A program made the translations under genes and the position numbers. DNA of 64,000 nt from Strongylocentrotus droebachiensis (Eukaryota; Echinodermata; Echinoidea; Camarodonta; Strongylocentrotidae), in the NCBI GenBank assembly GCA_035222895.1, contig JAVYIG010000646.1, positions 372,001-436,000 of the forward strand, in the 5' to 3' direction. The notes below the pieces were generated by a model. The model saw nothing but the letters and a program-made list of their open reading frames with translations, had not been told where the DNA came from and ran no database searches. Shown here piece after piece: positions 12,034 to 50,112 of the stretch (positions within the stretch are counted from its first letter, which is position 1; the number at the start of each line of letters is the position of its first letter).

Positions 12034-12160
12034 TTTACAATTTTAGAACTTCACACTCGATTTCAACCGCGACAACGATCACTGAATAATGTAGGATCGC
12101 AAAATTATATGCTTCCAATATGTTTATTTGAACCAAATTCATGTCCCCCATACCAAAACC
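12034..12160 (-). repeat. Fragment of the TTAA-flanked element family of 37.35 kb
   Basis: Reverse-complement match to about 37370-37490 (CTCGATTTCAACCGCGACAA, CACTGAATA, GTTCATTTGAACC-like). Neither terminus is present. Confidence 0.65.
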
Positions 12161-12184
12161 GTTTGTATTATATATTATGAATAT

Positions 12185-12310
12185 GATATAACGGCGAACT
12201 GGCGTTATTCAATAATAATATTATTAATAATATTTGTATATATGCGCTAAGAGACAGTCTTTCGTATCAGGCGCTATATAAATCCAGATTATTTTTATTA
12301 TTATTACTCA
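12185..12310 (+). repeat. SINE-type 3' end upstream of IARS2
   Basis: Contains GCGCTAAGAGACAG, GGCGCTATATAAATCC and an ATT tail. It lies about 155 bp before the IARS2 start codon, so the promoter probably lies in or just after it. No TATA box could be assigned. Confidence 0.55.
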
Positions 12311-12464
12311 AATCAATCTAATTTAATCCAATCATCCAATCTCAACATTTGATGTCACAAAATAATGTGAAAAAAGTCTTGTAAAGAATCTAGAAATAAA
12401 CGTGTGGACGGAATACTAATATTCATGTGTGTGCACCATACCAGTGTCCGAGACCACCGTCAAA

Positions 12465-39154
<26,690 letters not shown>

Positions 39155-39203
39155 GTCTAATTGCTTGTAGTCCCTTTATCTCACAAGGTACTCATATTCA
39201 TAG

Positions 39204-39559
39204 AGGTGTCGTGGACGAGTGGATGTGTCACCGGACTGAGGATCACAAGGTCTGCGGTTCAAGTCCCACCGCGGCACTAATGTCCTTTGGCAAGACATTG
39301 ATCTACATTTGCCACTCTCCACCCAGGTGTTAAATGGGTACCCAGTAGGATGCGAAAGCTAATGTGCTTAGATTAGCAAGTGTGCGCTTGTAAAAGAAGA
39401 CGCCTGGCTGGAATGCTCCTCAGGGAGTGGAGAATGTGCATACATTGTGTGCCGGTAAGCCTGAATCCGATGACCGGGGTAATAATATTTATATCTGTAA
39501 AGCGCTTTGAGAGGTCCTGAAAAGCGCTATATAAGAACTAGCTACTATTATTATTATTG
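39204..39559 (+). mobile_element. tRNA-derived SINE, full length, 50 bp after the IARS2 stop
   Basis: AGGTGTCGTGGACGAGTGG head, B box GGTTCAAGTCCCACC, core CTTTGGCAAGACATTGATC and CTCTCCACCCAGGTG, a second domain (GGCTGGAATGCTCCTCAGG, GAATCCGATGACCGGGG), and 3' end GTAAAGCGCTTTGAGAGG, AGCGCTATATAAG, (ATT)n. A longer subfamily than the 35.1-kb copy. It probably lies in the IARS2 3' UTR. Confidence 0.85.
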
Positions 39560-39576
39560 CAGTAGATGAATGTAAC

Positions 39577-39637
39577 CTTCAAGCCTCGTTCAAACATCAC
39601 GGTTTGGGTGCCTCATATGATATTTGAACGAGGCTAT
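39577..39637. mobile_element. Very short palindromic derivative of the AAGGCTCGTTCAG family
   Basis: AGCCTCGTTCAAACATCACG and GATATTTGAACGAGGCT face each other over ~60 bp. Confidence 0.6.
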
Positions 39638-39989
39638 AAAATGTAGGTTTCAGGGGTTGTGGTTTAAATTATATCTGCTGCCCTCAAACCATTTGTAGCA
39701 AGCGGGGCCAGATTTTAAGCACTTCTTTGAATGCTTTCAGCGACTGGGGATAGATAGAATGATTGAAGTAGTTAATAGAAGTACTTTGTAGTCATCTTAA
39801 AGTCTTGTCCTGATATGGTGGAGCGAACCATGACGCGTGAGTGAATTGCAATTGCATGATCGAAGTTCCTACTCGTATTTACGAGCTCTGTGCTATAAGA
39901 TACAGATATATGAAGCATTTACAGTTACGTCATTACAAAAACAGAAAGATTGCATTAGTTTACCTTGGCTTATCCGTTACTGTATGAGG

Positions 39990-40215
39990 CTTGGTGTTTA
40001 ATGGGTAACCGGTAGGATGCTAACGTTAATGTAGTTTGCTCAGTATTGTGAGCGTCTGTAAAATGGCACCTGGCTGAAATGCTCCCAAGGGAGTGGAGAA
40101 TGTGTATACATTGTGTGCGAGCAAGCCTGAATCCGATGACCGGGGTAATGATATATCTATAAAGCACACATAGACATTGTTGATGTATTAAGGGCTATAA
40201 AAATGTGGAATATTA
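39990..40215 (+). mobile_element. SINE, 5'-truncated
   Basis: GTGTTTAATGGGTAACCGGT, GGCTGAAATGCTCCCAAGG, GAATCCGATGACCGGGG and a degraded 3' end match the 39.2-kb SINE. Confidence 0.75.
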
Positions 40216-40800
40216 TTAATGATATTAATATTTATAATTGTTCTTATTATTGTTATTTTGATGATAACTTTGGATGAAGATTCAAACGGCTTATTATAAA
40301 ACAATGTTTGTATTTCATTGAACAATAACAAGTTATCTACTGCTTATCTCACAAAGTTTTATATGTGATTTTTCTTTAAAATTTGATGGCATATTTTAGC
40401 TTAAAGATTACAATCGATCAACAAGAAAACAACGTTGAAAGTATAGTGACTTGTGTTAGAAACTTTTCTTTATTTGTGTGGAACAGTGAAGAAGAATTCA
40501 CAGAAATTACCAACATTTGAATTGATCGTAATATTTATGTTACAATATAATATCATTCATAATCTGAAAATGTACATGTACAGAACAATCATGCAAGACA
40601 CTTGGATTGATATATGTATGTACATCATTAAAACATCATGAAATGCATGTAGAATCAACAGATTGACAGGAGAAATGTTTTTCAACATATATATCACTGG
40701 CCATCATTTTTTCAATATTCATTTCTACATCCAGTGTATCATGATGAGAATTTCTACTAAATTGCTAGGTAATATGTACATACATCAACTGTGCTTAATA

Positions 40801-41059
40801 AAGGCTTGTTCAGATATCGCATGTTAAACCGCTGCAAAAAAGCCGCTTAAAAACAAAATGTGTAAAACAATGGCAACTGCGTGCAACAAAGGACTTGTGC
40901 GTATTCACTGAGATCTGTGTTATAAGATACAGAATTGTTGTGAGACAGCACATAAATAAAAAAAAAAAAGAATTGTTGTGAGACATAGTTTTTACATCAT
41001 CATGAACAAAACGCCAAAAAAACGCCATGGTTTTGGTGCGTCATATCTGAACGAGCCTT
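40801..41059. mobile_element. MITE family AAGGCTCGTTCAG, copy 2
   Basis: AAGGCTTGTTCAGATATCGC ... CATATCTGAACGAGCCTT, flanked by AATA on both sides (40797-40800, 41060-41063). Shares GGCAACTGCGTGCAACAAAG with 63070-63310. Contains an internal duplication of GAATTGTTGTGAGACA. Confidence 0.8.
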
Positions 41060-41214
41060 AATAGACAACAAAACACATAGTTTATGTGATAAAATATTGT
41101 TCCAGTACCCAACAATGTGTCCATTTTCAATGTATACATGCCATGTTTTGTATCGAGCATTGACAATACAGGTAGTTAGGTTATCCTATGGGCCCTATGG
41201 TACTTTGAGGGCCA

Positions 41215-41636
41215 GAGCCTGTATTCAATTCAATACTTAAGTACAAAATTTAAGCTTTTTACTTAGTATTTGGCTTAGAAAAAATACAAATTTTGGTATT
41301 CAATTCAAACTTTTGGCTAAGTATTTTACCCTAAATTTAAGACAGCTCCCTACTAGACTTAAGCCAATTAATTGGAGGCCTTGATTGGCAGGCATATGGT
41401 TTTCTGACGCAGTATCATAAACTGCGCACAATTCTATTAACGCGCATTAGTTGAGCATTGCTTTTGATTGACCTTGTGATGTCACAATGCTTATCAGTAA
41501 GTATTTTACTTAGATTTTGTCTAAGGTTAGTGAAATTCTAAAATGTGATTTGAATACGAGATAAGTAAACTTCTTAGCTTAGCCATTTACTTAGTAAACT
41601 TCTTACTTAGCTAAGTATTGAATTGAATACCGGCCC
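41215..41636. mobile_element. TIR element (~420 bp)
   Basis: TGTATTCAATTCAATACTTA and TAAGTATTGAATTGAATACC are inverted ends; internal repeats of TTACTTAG-type words. No coding capacity. Confidence 0.75.
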
Positions 41637-42229
41637 AGATATTCATAGACTTGCATTGCAAGGTATCATGTTGTCTCAGGCTTTTTTTTTACTTTTTAAA
41701 ATCTTCTATATTGACAAGTCCAAATTATTGTATCCCATATGTTAGCAATCTACAGTAGATTGACGATTGTAGTACATTTCATCATTGTATTGATTTGATA
41801 GCCCTGCTAAAGCTATGATAAAAATGAATTTGAAATGGTCAGAGCACCTTAGGCCGTATTCTGTCTGTGGATTAAGTATTTTACTGAGCATTTTATTTTG
41901 GCTGTGCCTTATACTCTTATTCAGATCAGATCTGAACATTTTACTTATTAAATTAGCTGAACAAAATGATTATCATGTGAAGTTTTTATCTATATACAGA
42001 TCTATACATTCTATAGTTACTAAACAAATAAAATGCTTAAGTTACTACATTATGTAATGAAAACTTGGAAAGCCTATTGTTTAAAATGGAATATGAAACC
42101 AATAAAATAAAAAATATAAAAAATAAACATCTATTTATACAGTTGGTAAAAACAGTGTGTATTATTATTAACCTTGTTTATCTTGACCATTATAGATAAG
42201 GAGCCCAATCACATTGTTTATTAAACTAG

Positions 42230-42425
42230 ATAAGAGAGAGAGAGAGAAAACGAGAGAAAGAAAGGGAGAGTGAGAGAAAGTGAGAGAGAGAGAGAGGGAG
42301 GGAAAGAGAGAGAAAGGACAAAGAGAGAAAAGGAGAGAAAGAAAGAGAGAAAGGACAGAGAAAAGGAGAGAAAGAGAGAGAGAGGGAGTGAAAGGACAGA
42401 GAGAAAGGAAGAGATGGAGATGATA
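42230..42425. repeat. GA-rich purine tract
   Basis: About 195 bp of AGAGAGAGA/AAAGG units, producing long spurious frames on both strands. Confidence 0.85.
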
Positions 42426-42580
42426 GGCAACATGAGTGAGAGAGGGGCAGAAGATGTGCGCATCTGACGAGAAGGCAACCTGAATTTTATTTTGAAGGCC
42501 CGACCCCAAAGGATAGCAAATACCCTTCATATTATGTAACAAATATAGCATTTCTTTGTTTAATAAAACATGCATGTAAT

Positions 42581-42779
42581 ACTATCGGGGGTTCAGTGAC
42601 ACAAGGACCTAACTCCACAGTTTGCCAAAATGAGTATTTGGTATCAAAATGTTTATGAAAATGTGGGCTTTCCAGGAAACACAAAGACTTAACTCCGCCC
42701 AACACCCCAGTAACACATAAACCACTTTTTCTCAAAATGGCCAAAATGGAGTTACGTCTTTGTCACTGACCCCTCGATA
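42581..42779. mobile_element. Short TIR element (~200 bp)
   Basis: ATCGGGGGTTCAGTGACA and TGTCACTGACCCCTCGAT are imperfect inverted ends, followed inward by CTAACTCCA / TGGAGTTACG. Confidence 0.72.
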
Positions 42780-43605
42780 TTCTCCTCCAAATTCTCAATT
42801 GACCTCATCTCATTGTACTTCACTTGCAGCCTCGGTAAAACGTTACTCACTCGGGGAAATTCTTAATTTGTCGGTTCATACATATTTTGTTACATACAAC
42901 ACGTAAAAAAAGAACCGAGAGCATTGCGAATCGAAGTTTCCATGCCAATACCCATACTTTAGTTAGATAATCAATATACAGTTTTGACGGAACACAACAT
43001 TAAGACATTTTACACAATAATTGACTTTGTAAAAAATTGTCTAAATCAACTAATGCAAATGATTTTCATAATAAGCTTTTCCTGGTTTTAGATAATTTTA
43101 AAATAACATGCACCTGTCACGTTCGTGCAACTACACTGTACATATATGATTTATTGCACTTTGTGTAAGTTAAAGCTAATCTTGTGCTCTGGTATGGGAA
43201 TCGTATTTCGAGAGAAAACTGCTCTGATTTATTCTGGATTGTTTATCCTGCAGCAGATTGGTTGTTTGAACCAGTGAAATAAAAAAAAAACACACAAGAA
43301 CTTACTTGGCATCATCTTTGATAAAAATCACAATTCTCAACCACTTAGTGACCTGTTTTAAGCACATGGTGTGGGGCTAGCTACTTACTCGGATTGCCTT
43401 ATCTTTCTATGCTTATTACTCTGCCAGTATATATTTTCTACCAAAATTGTTTGGCAGATGTCATTTATTTGTAATCTTGATCACATTCGGTGTTAGTTTC
43501 GTTGGATTCCGTGAGAATTTATTTTCTATATTTACCAGAACTAAAGTTTAACTTTAAATTTGACAAAAGCTTGAAAATACCAATACATTTTACTTGATTA
43601 TGTTA

Positions 43606-43666
43606 AATTTCTACAGTATGTGAGATATGAATGTTTAACATTCATATCTCACATACTGTAGAAATT
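43606..43666. repeat. Perfect 30-bp palindrome with a 1-bp centre
   Basis: AATTTCTACAGTATGTGAGA continues to ATGTT, then one T, then the exact reverse complement. Could be a recent foldback or a cruciform site. Confidence 0.93.
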
Positions 43667-44006
43667 CTAACTTAGAAACACGGAAGAGGTGAAATGTCTT
43701 ACAAGCTTGTCTTCACTATATTTATTTTAAAAAATCGGTTTGATCTGTTGTCCATTAGAGAATACATCTTCATTTATTTTATCTACACAATAGTACAATA
43801 GTATGATACACACAAAATAGTTTTCATGTTTGACAGTCTGCTGAAGAAGGCATACATCTTAGAACAGCACCGACTTAATTGGTGCAATAACGAACATCGA
43901 GTACATGCAAACGAAGCCCATTCGTAATCTTACTTATATATTCTTCAGACCTATATAATAGGCGGTGTCATGCTGACACAATTTTTTCAACCCATCTTGA
44001 ATTATC

Positions 44007-44041
44007 TAGATTATAGAAATCTAGATAATTCATTTATGTAG
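44007..44041. repeat. Short palindrome GAATTATCTAGATT
   Basis: GAATTATCTAGATT, a short loop, then AATCTAGATAATTC; perfect arms of 14 bp. Confidence 0.85.
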
Positions 44042-44261
44042 GTGACAGACTGGTGGCATACAGGCTACGAATAATCCGGATAACTATTTTCCAGATAATT
44101 GGCCTCTGACTGACACCAAATTATGTAACACTTTATCCGTGATTCTCTTAATGTTTCCTTGTTTTTCATGAGCATTGACGAGTTAAACCTTTTCTACTCT
44201 GTTGCCCTTCACGAGGACATAATGAAAACATGAATATGAATGTATGTCAATCGGCCCTGGA

Positions 44262-44683
44262 AAGGCTCGTTCAGCTAATTAGACGCGGTCAACTGCCGCA
44301 AAAACTAAAACGTTCTTTTTTCAACGCGTATAACGAATCAGGGCAACTGCCCTTTTACGAATTCACTGACCATATGATGCGGTAAATCGCCGTCAAAAAC
44401 CGCTGCGTTGTTATATGTAATCGCATGAAAAACCGCCGCGTTTTCATTTGTAATAACACGAAAAAATGTAGCTGAAAACAGGCACAATAATTGGTGATGG
44501 ATGTCAGTGAATTAAAAGTCGTAACTTAACAGCTAGAGCTGTATGAAACTCTTGATAACTAATTCAGGGAGTACTGGAGATATTTATCAGATGCATGTCA
44601 TAATTATAATGTTCGACTGCCTTAATAACGTCATAACAAAAACAAAAATGCCGCGGTTTGCCGCGTCATTTCTGAACGAGGCC
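44262..44683. mobile_element. MITE family AAGGCTCGTTCAG, copy 3, close to the SYT12 stop
   Basis: AAGGCTCGTTCAGCTAATTA ... GCGGTTTGCCGCGTCATTTC, TGAACGAGGCC. Longer than other copies because of an internal block with CCGCGTTTTCATTTG. Confidence 0.7.
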
Positions 44684-44802
44684 CAACTGCGTTCCAACCG
44701 TCTTTTGACAAATTTAACTCGCTTTCCTTTTGTCTGAGAAGGGCAGCTTTAGCAACACTTTCTATCAGGAAGACAGCAGTATCATCTGATAGGAATGGAT
44801 TG

Positions 44803-47800
44803 CTATTTCCTGAGGGAATGCCACATAGCAACAGGTTTTCTGAGAGAGATTAGCATCTGGTTCCAATGGCTTAGTGATGATCCTTTGGCGTTAGCACCAA
44901 TTAACACGTGACCGACGCTGGGGGTCTTACCACCCATACCAAACTGAGCTACAGTAATACGTAGGGTGACTTTCTAGAAGATCGAGAGAGAGAGTGAGAC
45001 AGAGGGGTGGAGACAGTTTAGGAGTGAATGCTAATCGGGTATTGAGACAGTTTCGTAACCAGGGGGTTGTTTCATAAAGATCTTAAGTCGAACTTAACTC
45101 TAAGTTGGACTTAACAATTATGGAGAGCCATTTGTAGCCTTAAAATAAAATATATTCCAAAGCAAAAATCAAGTATTTTATACTTTTCATAAATACCACA
45201 TCAAGAACATGAAATCTCCTTGATACTAGAAAAGGTAAATAATCAACACGTTATGTGAAACACCCCCAGGTCTCGCTATGAATTTGATTGTTGAAAATTG
45301 CATGAAAATATTTTCAAAACAATGATATTATGAATAGGCTATAGCCTATAAAATACTTAGATACTTAGATAGTTATATATTTTCCTAAATACTTTTATAC
45401 TTAGATAGTTATATATTTTCCTAAATCTAAAGAACAATATTTGTGCCATGAGGTCGAATTGTACATCAGATTTTGCTAATGAGAAATGAACATCCTCTTT
45501 TTTTAGAAAGCCTGGCTCGATATACCAACACATGCAGTCATGAATATACAAATAATACACAGCAGAGAGGGCATTAGTAAGAATTACCCACACAACGTAC
45601 CTTTGGAACAGTCTAACACGCCCGAGGCGTGGCCGAGGTCGTTTGGACTGTTTTGAAGGTACCGAGTGTAGGTAATGTTACTAATGCCCGAACAAATGAT
45701 GTGTATTATTTGTTTTATAAGATTATGTTTAATTTTTTGTATAAAATGATGTTTTGTAACATGATTTTACTAATGACCGGTCATTATCAAAATTAAGCGT
45801 TAAGAGCGACCTTCTATATTGTACAGTACAGATAAGGGAAGGGTGCCACCATTTTTTATTAATTATTCTCTTCATTTCTACCCGGCATATTTTAATAACG
45901 ATTGAAAAGTTTTATTAATCAAAAGCTGTTTTTTAAAGTCAACAGTTGCAGTCTCACGACTGAATTGACATGGATTATTATCATATGATTGAAAGGAATA
46001 TAAACATATTGAACAAGAAGTAAATACAACAATATACGATTATAAAATATAAACATTTTCGAACTAAGACGATGTATCATCTGAACCTTCTTGTACCGGT
46101 ACTTACAATGAGAGATAATGTGAAACAATGAGGAAAGCGTGAAAAAATAGGCTATACTGATATATAATTTCTATTTGAATAAATGCCTTCTTACCTCTAG
46201 AATGGTCGATGGCACAGAAAACATCATAGCCTCATTAAAGATAGGACACGTTTCACTTCTTTTCATTGATGTCTTCTTTTTACTTATCTTCTTGCCGTTC
46301 TGTAGAAGGTACACTTTCACAAATGGATCTGGAATCAAAATAGAAGCATAGATGTGATTTGATGTTGATGTGATTTTATTGACGTCATTTTTTCACCTAT
46401 CTTCTTGCCGTTCTGTAGAAGGTACACTTTCACAAACGAATGTATGGATAGAGATATAGAATGTGATTCGATTTGATATGATTTGATATCTTTTATCTCT
46501 TATATATTATTGAATTGAGCTACATTTGATTGTTTTTCCTTATTATCAATCAACTTTTTAATTTGAATGAAATGTAATTGCTTTTTCTTATATTGGATCT
46601 TTGATTTGGATTGACCTAAATGTAATTGTGTTTCACTTTATCCAATCCTGTTCTGGAAGAGAAATCGGGTTTTATATAATTTTGTACCAGTCATTTTTTT
46701 TTTAAATTAGATTAGAATTGATCTCAATTGCAACTTAATTGAAATGTAATTTTAATTTATTTGAACCCAAATGATATAAAAGACTTATATTCATGGTTCT
46801 AAACAACGCGTAATATATGTATTTTGCATTTTGACTATTGAAATATAATTGGTCATTACAAGTGAATGAAATATTTGTATTGAGGCACTTCACAAAGACG
46901 TATGCATCAGGTTTGGTTACATTACGAAAATGACCTTCCGATATTGACCAGGAGGGAATAAACCTCCCTGCATGGTCATTGAAAAATGGTTATCTAATCA
47001 AATCAGCTCTAAATTAACATAAGAAAAAGGGGATCATGGGGACCAATGGTCACCGCTTAGGCATTGTTTGCTATATAGAGGGCGCAATTACCTATAAGTA
47101 GTGCAGTGGGAATTTAATTGAATGGAAATGAATTTTAAATGTCTTACCTCCTGATTTTTTGTTATCACTCCATATAAGGCCCCTAGCTTTAACGATGACC
47201 ACGGTAAGTCGCTCAGCTGTTGGAAGATAGCTCAGAGAAAACATGATGTCTCCTAGGTTCTCTGGTTTCTGTATGAGAGAAAACATATGTGATAATTGGT
47301 TTCTGTATGAGAAAACATATGTGACAATTGGTTTCTGTATGAGAGAAAACATATGTGACAATTGGTTTCTGTATGAGAGAAAACATATGTGACAATTGGT
47401 TTCTGTATGAGAGAAAACATATGTGACAATTGGTTTCTGTATGAGAGAAAACATATGTGACAATTGGTTTCTGTATGAGAGAAAACATATGTGACAATTG
47501 GTTTAGTTACGACACATCCAAAGGGTATTTATTTTGTATTCAAATTAAGTAATTCAGCATCTTCATTTTAATTATAAACATATTAAATAAATAATAATAT
47601 AGAGTATTCACTATGAACATGACGGACAAAGAAAGAGGAAAAATATACAGTTCCTCATTCTACCCTCAACAATTGCTGTGGTAGACAAAGGAACATCCCT
47701 TCACTGCTATTATGTAAAAACGTGTCGAACAGGTGTCACATGCATATTCACCTGTTTTAATGCGCCAACTCCACATGAACCAAATAAAATAGTCATGTAA

Positions 47801-49165
47801 TAATAATAATAGTTTTGTTTGATAATAATAATGATAATATTGGATATTTATATCCACAATACATGGTGCTCAAGGCGCTCCAACTATTACCCCGGCTCTG
47901 CTAGGCAGCCGATTTCAGCGCTCACAGCATTCAAGGAATTTCTTCCTACCGTTACCCATTTAACACCTGGGTGGAGAGTGGCAAATGTAGATTAATACAT
48001 AGGAAAGATCCATGATCACTAATGATCCTCTTTCTTAGGGCCCTAAAATTATTAAACAATTGACAAGTACCCCTATGCACATGGGTGGAGAGTGGCTATT
48101 ATGGATTAATGTTTTGCCCAAAGGACTGTGCAGACGCCGGGGATGGGATTTGAACCCTCACCCTGTTGCTTTGAGAGATAAGTGAACGAACCAATATACC
48201 ACGACACGATTGATATGGAATACCCTCTGCTCTGCTCCACGTTTGTGGAATTCTCTTCAAGCCTCCATTCGTTGCATCTCAGATATTACTTTGTTTAGAT
48301 CAAAATTAAAAAACATAAATGGAAAAGGCATATTCAACCTATAGCAACCTAGTTCTTAAATTGTTACCTTACTTTGTTATCTTATGTTTGATCATTTCGC
48401 TTTTGTTCTCTCGTCATTTCTTCGTTTAGTTTTACTTGCATTAATATTATAAAGCGCTTTGATATAAATCTTTTATGAAAAGCGCTTAATAAGTAGAAGT
48501 TATTATTGTTACCCGTCGCTTCGTGGGAGTATATAGACACCCAAACTCACTTCATTAGAATCGTGAATGTTAAGCCACGTGTTAAAGGGTCCATGTTGCC
48601 AATCAATGTCCGCTAGCTGTAGCTCGGTCTGGCCTATCTCCTCATGACGAGCATGTCTATCATAGTTCATCACTGTCAATCGTAATGTACGGCGGGGTAG
48701 ATCCTCCCATCGGACCCGCATTGAAAACCTTCAACATTCACAAAGAAAAGCATCCAATAAGTCCATCCATGTGTTATAAACATCATTTATGATATCGTTT
48801 ACCACTACTGGTTTACCAACAAAAAAGGTTTATTAAACGACAGAAATGTATTAAACTACAGGTATATTTTTTGATTTAGGATATATTTAGAGACTGAAAT
48901 AAAGGTACATTTTCATGAAGTTGACTTAAAAATCCCAACAAATCTAACTTATTACAATTTGAATAACTATTGAAGTAGATCTTGGGGAAAGAAATATTGG
49001 AAAATCACATTGACGCAAATTTGTTTGGCTGATGCGATACTTGATGAAAATTGTGCTCAAACAGTGCAATGCCATCGATGATGGTAGGCCTAAGTACTGC
49101 GCTTTCAATTCAGTGTGGAGTATTGTGTGTGTGTGTGTGTGGGAGAGAGAGAGAGAGAGAGAGAT

Positions 49166-49200
<35 letters not shown>

Positions 49201-50080
49201 CACACAAAGAGATGGAGACAGATAGAGAGAGAGAATAACGAGAAGGGGTAGGATGAGATAGATAGGGGAGAAAGAGATATTATCATGTAAAGAGAGCGAG
49301 AGGAGAGAACTAAGGAGAGAGATATTAAGGGAAGAACGAGAGGAGAGAGATATTGTGCGTGGGTGAGACTCCCAGGGAGAGGGGGGGGGGGGGGGGGGGC
49401 GGCGGTGGTAAAGAGGAGAAAAGGTTGGAGGGACATATTAAAAGAAGAGATGAGGATTGAGGAAGAGAGAGAGAGAGAGAGATTGAGTTCTGGTAAGGAA
49501 GAACGGAGGAGAGATAGAACGAATGAATCAAAGATGGGATGAGAGCAGGGCAAAGCAAATTTCAGTCGGGATGATTTATTAGACTGGTGGCTTGCTACGG
49601 TCCCATCAGTCAATATTGGAAGAAGCGAAAGTCGATCAAACCTTATACCACTTCACTCCAGACAAGATGAAATTGCATTCATGTCTGATGAAAAATGACA
49701 GTATACGGAGGGGGGTGCAAGGCTGCAAAGCTTCTTTCAGATATGACGTGGTAACCCGTGTTGGTTTACTGTAACGAAGTAAATGTAATACGCTTTATAC
49801 CTTATTACAGAGAGCTCATCAGTGAATACGCGTAGGACCTGTGTTGTATGTGCACAGTTGCCTTGCATTTACACGTTATTAAAAACCGCGGCGGCTAGGA
49901 ACTCTTCATACCTGAACGAGTCTCAATTGAGAAAAAGCTGTTAAATACTGAAATTTGCTTTCCCCTGCTCTCATCCCATCTTTGATTCATAACGCGGTAA
50001 AAACCGTGGTGGTTTACTGTAACGAAGTAAATGTAATACGCTTCATATCTTATCACAGAGAGCTCAGTGAATACGCGCAT

Positions 50081-50112
<32 letters not shown>

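Larger units (their letters stand above)
39155..44802. other. Intergenic DNA between convergent IARS2 and SYT12
   Basis: No coding exon found. It holds two SINEs, several TIR elements, a GA-rich tract and three strong short palindromes, listed separately. Neither gene's polyadenylation site could be fixed; TAATAAA-like motifs occur at ~40796 (+) and ~43777 (-), but both lie far from the stops. Confidence 0.6.

Noticed and set aside
42168-42575. Ser/Leu-rich 135-codon frame and its Arg/Glu-rich opposite
   Set aside because: Pure GA/CT tract.
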